Shown: piece after piece, positions 24,892 to 29,482 of the stretch | How positions within the stretch are numbered: the stretch's first letter is position 1 | Layout of the letters: each line of letters begins with the position of its first letter | Origin: Clostridiales bacterium | GTDB lineage: Bacteria; Bacillota; Clostridia; Christensenellales; Aristaeellaceae | Reading direction: 5' to 3' | Assembly (NCBI GenBank): GCA_004552515.1 | Contig: SFOF01000037.1 | Coordinates: forward strand, 1-29,482 | DNA length: 29,482 bases | Program-made: the position numbers and the translations under genes | Notes under the pieces: model-generated | What the model was told of the DNA's origin: nothing | Databases searched by the model: none | Seen by the model: the letters and a program-made list of their open reading frames with translations, nothing else

Positions 24892-27084
24892 TTAAACTGG
24901 CTGCAATTCGAACCGCACCCGCAGTTCACCCACGGCCGCCTGGAATTCGCCCGGTTCCACCTCGGGCTTCATCGCCTCGTTGATGAAGCTCAGGTCGTCG
25001 AACCCGATGGGGAAGTGGACGCGCGCGCTTTCGCCCGGCTTGAGCGATACCCGCCGAATGCCGCGCAGCTGGCGCACGAAGGGGGTGACGCGGCAGTACA
25101 GGTCGGAGAGGAAGAGCAGCACCGCGTCCTCGCCGGGTCGGTTCCCGACGTTTTTGACCGTCACCGAGGCCTCGAAGGCCATTTCGCCGGTCTGCTCCAC
25201 CGTCAGGTTGGAGTATTCAAACCGGGTGTAGCTCAGGCCGTGACCGAACGGATACAGCGCGCCGGGGCGGTCAAACACATAGTCGTGGCCGGGCTGCTCG
25301 TAGGAGCCGGGTTTGTGATAGTAGCCCTGCGCGCTGGGCTTATGGTTGTAGAAGCAGGGAATGTGGCCCACACTGCGCGGGAAGCTGATGGGGGTGCGTC
25401 CGGAAGGACAGCTTTCGCCGAACAGCAGCCGTGCCACCGCTTCGCCTCCCTCCTGACCGGGATACCAGATCTGCAGAATGGCGGAGGCAGCCTGGTCGGC
25501 CTGAGTGAGCTCGTAAGGGCGACCGGTCATGGCGAGCAGCACCAGCGGTGTGCCGGTCATGGCCACCCGCTCGAACAGCTCCTGCTGACGGCCGGGAAAC
25601 TTCAGTGTGTGCATGTCGAAGCCCTCGCCGCAGGTGGGCACGGAAGCGCCCTGAGCGTTCTCGTCGCCCCAGCCTACGCCGGCGTAAGAGGAACTGTTGT
25701 CCGAGATGACCAGAATGGCCACATCGGCCTCTTGAGCGGCCTGCACGGCGCGCGCCATCTCTTCCTCCTCGGCAAAGGCGATGGAGCAGCCCTTCTCATA
25801 GAGAAGGTTTTCATTGGGAATACGTGCTTTGATCGCGTCGTACAGTGTGACGGCTCGGTCGGTGGCGGAGGGGGCGGTGTAGTCGCCCAGCTGAGTGAGG
25901 TTCGCGCCCGGCCCGATCAGCGCGATCCGGCACGCCTCCTTTTTCAGCGGCAGGACGCCGTCGTTCTTGAGCAGCACGCAGCTTTCCTCGGCGGCCTTCA
26001 GCGCCAGCGCGCGGGCGTGGTCGGAATTCAGCGCGGACGCGGCGTTTTCCTCTGCGTACGGATGCTCGAACAGCCCCAGACGGAACTTGCCCAGCAGAAT
26101 GCGATAGACCGCCTGATCGATTTCCTCTATATCTACCTCGCCTCGCTCGGCGGCGGCGGCAAATTCCGCCCCGAAGCCGAAGGGATTTGGGGCTTCCATG
26201 TCGATGCCGGCGTGCAGAGCGGCCTTCCCGGCGGAGAGGGCGTCCGATGCCACCCTGTGCAGATGGGTGAGCATGCTCACCGCGCCCCAGTCGGAGACGC
26301 TCCAGCCCTCAAAGCCCAGTTCGCCGCGCAGGATGTCGGTCATGAGGAAACGGCTGGCGTGTACCGGAGTGCCGTCCAGCTCGCTGTATGCCGGCATAAC
26401 AGACATGGCTCCGCCCTCGGTGAAGGCGGCGGCAAAGGGCTTGAGCATGGTCTCGCGCAGCTCGCGTTCGCCGGCGTGTACCGGGGCGATATTGATGCCG
26501 GCCTCCGGGGAGCCGTGCGCCACATAGTGCTTGGGGCTGGCCGCGATGCCGTGGGACTGCAGGCCGCGAATATAGGCGACACCCATGCGGGAGGTCAGGT
26601 AGGGGTCCTCGCCGTAGTTTTCCTCGACTCGGCCCCAGCGGGGGTCGCGGGAGAGATCCAGATTGGGCGCGTAGGTTTCATGAATGCCCATGGCGTGTGC
26701 TTCCCGGCCGATGGCGGAGGCGATTTCGCCGATCAGCTCCGGGTCGAAGGTGGCCCCCAGACCCAGTGCCTGCGGGAATACCGTGGCGCCGTCACAGAAA
26801 AAGCCGTGTAGGCTTTCGCTCATCATGAAAATCGGGATGCCCAGGCGCGTATTTTCTATCATATGCCGCTGCATGCGGTTGATTTCCTCCGCTTTCAGCG
26901 CAATGGTATCGTAGGTGGCGCCCAGTCCGTCCGGGAAGACCCGGTCAAAGGCCTCTCCGTCAAAATTGCGGTTGATCTGGGTAATCAGGCGCATCTGAGC
27001 CAGCTTTTCACGCAGCGTCATGCGGGAAAGCAGATCTCGCGCCCGCTCCTGAGGGGAGAGCTGAGAATTCTTGTAGGGAATCAT
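24892..27084 (-). CDS. Glycoside hydrolase family 3 beta-glycosidase
   Basis: A 730-residue enzyme with the full GH3 layout. The TIM-barrel domain has RDPRWGRVEENYGEDPY (146-162), K185-H186 in SPKHYVAHGSPE and nucleophile Asp265 in WSVSDWGAV. An alpha/beta sandwich domain follows (about 370-560), then a FnIII-like C-terminal domain with YPFGHGLSYTRFEY and KPGESARVHFPIGF. No signal peptide, so it acts in the cytoplasm on imported oligosaccharides or glycosides, releasing a beta-linked glucose or xylose or related residue. The start at 27084 follows AAAGGAGG and its own promoter. First gene of the minus-strand cluster, followed by a 151-bp gap that includes weak hairpins. Confidence 0.9.
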   Translation of the reverse strand: MIPYKNSQLSPQERARDLLSRMTLREKLAQMRLITQINRNFDGEAFDRVFPDGLGATYDTIALKAEEINRMQRHMIENTRLGIPIFMMSESLHGFFCDGATVFPQALGLGATFDPELIGEIASAIGREAHAMGIHETYAPNLDLSRDPRWGRVEENYGEDPYLTSRMGVAYIRGLQSHGIAASPKHYVAHGSPEAGINIAPVHAGERELRETMLKPFAAAFTEGGAMSVMPAYSELDGTPVHASRFLMTDILRGELGFEGWSVSDWGAVSMLTHLHRVASDALSAGKAALHAGIDMEAPNPFGFGAEFAAAAERGEVDIEEIDQAVYRILLGKFRLGLFEHPYAEENAASALNSDHARALALKAAEESCVLLKNDGVLPLKKEACRIALIGPGANLTQLGDYTAPSATDRAVTLYDAIKARIPNENLLYEKGCSIAFAEEEEMARAVQAAQEADVAILVISDNSSSYAGVGWGDENAQGASVPTCGEGFDMHTLKFPGRQQELFERVAMTGTPLVLLAMTGRPYELTQADQAASAILQIWYPGQEGGEAVARLLFGESCPSGRTPISFPRSVGHIPCFYNHKPSAQGYYHKPGSYEQPGHDYVFDRPGALYPFGHGLSYTRFEYSNLTVEQTGEMAFEASVTVKNVGNRPGEDAVLLFLSDLYCRVTPFVRQLRGIRRVSLKPGESARVHFPIGFDDLSFINEAMKPEVEPGEFQAAVGELRVRFELQPV

Positions 27085-27109
27085 GAATGTTATGCCTCCT
27101 TTCGCCGTA

Positions 27110-27138
27110 AGTATAGCATACGGCACACGCGCTGTCAA
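27110..27138 (-). promoter_or_regulatory. Sigma-A promoter of the GH3-led sugar cluster
   Basis: On the minus strand TTGACA (27138-27133), a 17-bp spacer and TATACT (27115-27110). Transcription would start about 25 bases before the GH3 ATG. Confidence 0.85.
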
Positions 27139-27188
27139 TTGGCCTGAAGATGAAAACTTTTGAATTCGAATATGCTAACGAGCGAATT

Positions 27189-27204
27189 ATTTCAGTACTG
27201 AAAT
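27189..27204. promoter_or_regulatory. Perfect 16-bp palindrome, candidate operator
   Basis: ATTTCAGTACTGAAAT is a perfect dyad about 51 bp upstream of the GH3 -35 box. The position suits an activator or a repressor of the minus-strand cluster. The regulator is unknown, and no regulator gene lies within this locus. Confidence 0.45.
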
Positions 27205-27264
27205 GCGAGCAAAATACTAAAGGGGATGAGACCGCCTGAATTTTCAGGAAATGGGAAGGATTGC

Positions 27265-27289
27265 GCTGCAAAACCGCCGATTTTGCAGC
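27265..27289. other. Hairpin GCTGCAAAA/TTTTGCAGC in the control region
   Basis: A perfect 9-bp stem with a 7-nt CCGCCGA loop. It lies in untranscribed sequence between divergent promoters unless another start exists, so a protein-binding role is more likely than termination. Confidence 0.3.
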
Positions 27290-27570
27290 TATAAATTAAG
27301 GAAGCGGCAAGCGCCAATGCGGGAAACGGCGGGGGACGCACCCCGGGATTCGCCGGAAATTGCATGGCGCGCAGGGATTGTGCTTTGAATTCGGAACAAA
27401 ATGCCGATGAAAATTGCGGATAAACTTGCTGTATGAATGAAATAAATGATATGTGCGAGTTAACGAACGGAGATAAAAGCAGAATAGCCGATATGATATT
27501 AAGATTTAGTAAAATTACGAGACTGCGGCACGGAAATAGTGATTTTTGAGAATTTTGAATTTGAAATCTA

Positions 27571-27599
27571 TTGACTTTCGAATAGCGAAGCTGTATAAT
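27571..27599 (+). promoter_or_regulatory. Sigma-A promoter of the solute-binding protein gene
   Basis: TTGACT (27571-27576), a 17-bp spacer and TATAAT (27594-27599), about 50 bp before the ATG at 27652. Confidence 0.9.
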
Positions 27600-27612
27600 G
27601 TGCATGTGTTAC

Positions 27613-27626
27613 GGTAAACGTTGCAC
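27613..27626. promoter_or_regulatory. LacI/CcpA-like operator candidate
   Basis: GGTAAACGTTGCAC has the central AACGTT core of LacI-family and cre sites (TGWAARCGYTWNCW) with mismatches in the outer positions. It lies just past the expected transcription start, a typical repressing position. Confidence 0.35.
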
Positions 27627-27651
27627 AGTGTTAATTAAAGGAGGTAGTCCT

Positions 27652-29358
27652 ATGAAGAGACTGGTATCCCTGGTTCTGTCCCTGATGCTGCTTCTCTCTG
27701 CTGTCGCCTTAGCAGAAGACCTTCAGATGAGCGACGTCGCCGGCATGACGGCAGACGGCGTGCTGCCCATTGTCACGGAACCCACACAGCTCACCATCGC
27801 GATTCCGCAGCACACCCTGGTGTTGGACTACGACGACAACTACATGACGAAGATGTGCGAGGAGGAGACCGGCCTGGATCTGGTCTTCCATCTGCTGCCC
27901 TCGGCCGAGACGGCCACCACGGTCGATCTGATGATGGCCAGCGGCGACAAGCTGCCGGACGTTTTTCTGTACGACTTCGGCGTCCGTGCGGCCGGCTATG
28001 GCACGGAAGGCTACTTCGTGCCTCTGAATGACTACTACGACAAGGAGAAGGGCTATGCGTCCACCTTCTGGAGCGCGAGCGGCATGAAGGAATCCGACTA
28101 CGAAGAGTATTTCCTCCGCTCCACCGAGGCGGACGGCAATATCTACGGCTATTCCTTCTATACCAAGGGCTCCGGCGACGTGCCGCGCATCTCGCCCTAT
28201 GTCAACATGTACTGGCTGAAGAAGCTGGGCATGGAGATGCCCACCAATATGGACGAGTTCTATGAGATGCTGGTGCGTTTCAAGAACGAGGATCCCAACG
28301 GCAACGGCAAGCCCGATGAGATTCCCATGATCGGCGGCACCTGGAACGGCGGCGACGACGAGATGCTCATCAACATGTTCACCTACTGGAACCCGGATTA
28401 CATGCTGAACGTGAAGGACAATAAGGTGTACGCCCCCTTCGTCACCGACGAGTGGCAGGAGGCCATGAAGTTCCTGAACAAGCTGGTCAAGGAAGGCCTG
28501 CTCTCCGACATGACATTCAGCCTGACCACCGAGGAACTGGTTTCCATGACCCAGAGCTACTCCGCCGAGGAGCAGATCATCGGCGTGCTGGTCGGCATGT
28601 ATGTCACCTCCATGCCGGATCCCAGCCGCGACGCCGTACTGGCCTACGATGTGATCCCGCCGTTCGAGGGCGCTTACACCCCGCAGCGTACCGCCAACGT
28701 CACCAAGCTGGGCTACATCACCACCGACTGCGCGACCCCCGAGATCGCTTTCCGCTTCTTTGACTACTGGGCGGATGAGCGCCGCTCTCTGATTACCCGC
28801 TACGGCGAGCCGGGCGTGCACTGGATGTACCGCGCCGACGATCCCGATGCCTTCGACGCCTACTTTGTCGGCGGCGCTTCCCAGCGTGCCGAGATGATGG
28901 GCTGGGAGCCGAAGTTCGGAATACTGCCGGTCGAGAACCCCTGGAGCGCCCAGAACAACGCCATCTGGAACATTCACATGTGCTGCATGCTGCCTGAGGA
29001 GACCTACGGCTCCAACGCCACCACCACGACGCAGCGCGTTTACAGCTGGAAGGAGGGCGTGCAGCTGGGCAGCGTAACCGCCTACCGCGACTACATCGCC
29101 GCGCAGCATCAGCTCTGGAGAGGCCAGATGCCCGAGCAGGTGTTTGTCGATCCGATCTACACTGTGGACGAAATGGACGCCAACAACGACGTCATCACCC
29201 AGATTCGCAGCTATGTCAACGAGTGCATTGCTTCCTTCGCCACCGGTCAGATGGATCCCGAGAAGGATTGGGAAAGCTACAAGGCCAATCTGGAGTCCGC
29301 AGGCATTCAGCAGTGGCTGGATCTGGCTCAGATCTACTGGGATCGCAGCCATACCTGA
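27652..29358 (+). CDS. ABC transporter extracellular solute-binding protein
   Basis: A 568-residue exported binding protein for a sugar or related solute. Residues 1-21 form a signal peptide ending ALA-ED, with no Cys at the cleavage site and so no lipobox. The mature part shows the type of large Gram-positive carbohydrate-binding proteins: PTQLTIAIPQH, EETGLDLVFH, then DEIPMIGGTWNGG and many Trp/Tyr residues suited to sugar stacking. AAAGGAGG lies seven bases before the ATG. It is divergent from the GH3-led cluster, implying delivery of the substrate to those enzymes. The permease genes that normally follow are beyond the window end, so the transporter is incomplete here. Confidence 0.85.
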   Translation: MKRLVSLVLSLMLLLSAVALAEDLQMSDVAGMTADGVLPIVTEPTQLTIAIPQHTLVLDYDDNYMTKMCEEETGLDLVFHLLPSAETATTVDLMMASGDKLPDVFLYDFGVRAAGYGTEGYFVPLNDYYDKEKGYASTFWSASGMKESDYEEYFLRSTEADGNIYGYSFYTKGSGDVPRISPYVNMYWLKKLGMEMPTNMDEFYEMLVRFKNEDPNGNGKPDEIPMIGGTWNGGDDEMLINMFTYWNPDYMLNVKDNKVYAPFVTDEWQEAMKFLNKLVKEGLLSDMTFSLTTEELVSMTQSYSAEEQIIGVLVGMYVTSMPDPSRDAVLAYDVIPPFEGAYTPQRTANVTKLGYITTDCATPEIAFRFFDYWADERRSLITRYGEPGVHWMYRADDPDAFDAYFVGGASQRAEMMGWEPKFGILPVENPWSAQNNAIWNIHMCCMLPEETYGSNATTTTQRVYSWKEGVQLGSVTAYRDYIAAQHQLWRGQMPEQVFVDPIYTVDEMDANNDVITQIRSYVNECIASFATGQMDPEKDWESYKANLESAGIQQWLDLAQIYWDRSHT

Positions 29359-29482
29359 TTATGTTCAGCGCGCATAGCCGCGCCGCATGAAGGATCGCCG
29401 GGATGAGCCGGTTTCCGGCTCATCCCGACGATCCTTCATGCAACGCGGCTATGCGCGCTGAACATAATCAGGTATGGCTGCG
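29344..29482. repeat. 68-bp-arm inverted repeat reaching the window end
   Basis: Arms 29344-29411 and 29415-29482 are reverse complements except for three positions (first-arm bases 29383, 29384 and 29398), around a TTT loop. The first arm contains the last four codons and stop of the solute-binding gene. The central 13-bp CGGGATGAGCCGG stem could be a terminator core, but no T tract follows. The exact coincidence with the final base suggests a fold-back assembly artefact or an inverted duplicate beyond. Confidence 0.9.

Larger units (their letters stand above)
27139..27570. promoter_or_regulatory. AT-rich divergent control region of the sugar locus
   Basis: No gene is supported in these 432 bases, which are visibly poorer in GC than the flanking genes. 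They hold AATTCG...CGAATT around a GCTAACGAGCG motif (27163-27188), a perfect palindrome at 27189-27204, CCTGAA/TTCAGG at 27235-27248, a GCTGCAAAA/TTTTGCAGC hairpin at 27265-27289 and a second related motif GTTAACGAACG at 27459-27469. Such density suggests regulator binding for both promoters. Confidence 0.5.

Noticed and set aside
27709..29352. 547-residue minus-strand open frame opposite the solute-binding gene
   Set aside because: His/Val/Gly-rich antisense translation of a well-supported exported protein with promoter and binding site.

Overview
The window looks like a GC-rich Clostridia-type Firmicute, probably gut-associated and seen as one end of an assembled contig. The supports are a tRNA-Ile T-box leader in front of ileS, strong AGGAGG-type ribosome binding sites, TTG and GTG starts, several near-consensus TTGACN-17-TATAAT promoters and the xpaC/telA gene pair. 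The assignment is an inference from these traits, not from a marker phylogeny.

Layout. (1) 1-2536, + strand: terminator of an upstream gene, a gene-poor stretch, then a YprB-like RNase H-fold exonuclease and a TPR protein. (2) 2597-6027, +: a cell-envelope/stress operon of XpaC-like, TelA-like, LemA-like and TPM-domain proteins. (3) 6144-9436, +: a TSUP permease, an MBOAT O-acyltransferase and its DHHW/AlgX-like partner, a probable surface-glycan acylation module. (4) 9441-12386: an AraC regulator (-) divergent from a PnuC-like transporter translationally coupled to a sialidase-fold (Asp-box) protein (+), closed by a strong bidirectional terminator shared with ileS. (5) 12406-15889, -: an ileS2-type isoleucyl-tRNA synthetase with promoter, T-box leader and attenuator.

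(6) 16135-29358 is a glycan or glycoside utilisation locus. Six genes run on the - strand in the order GH3 glycosidase, divergent ceramidase-family hydrolase, two tandem paralogous clan GH-A-like glycosidases, L-fucose/L-arabinose-isomerase-like protein and FGGY sugar kinase. Divergently, an ABC solute-binding protein is transcribed on + towards the window end. None of the six enzymes shows a signal peptide, so the simplest reading is import of an intact oligosaccharide or glycoside, intracellular deglycosylation by three glycosidases, an extra hydrolytic step by the ceramidase-like enzyme, then isomerisation and phosphorylation of the released sugar. The 567-bp divergent control region is AT-rich and holds two near-consensus promoters, a perfect 16-bp palindrome and a LacI/CcpA-like operator candidate.

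The last 139 bases form a 68-bp-arm inverted repeat ending exactly at the final base. It includes the last codons of the solute-binding gene, so it is either a fold-back assembly artefact or the junction with an inverted copy. The most promising under-described system is the sugar locus with its divergent ceramidase-like member and duplicated glycosidase. No CRISPR array, tRNA, rRNA, phage or transposase gene was seen.
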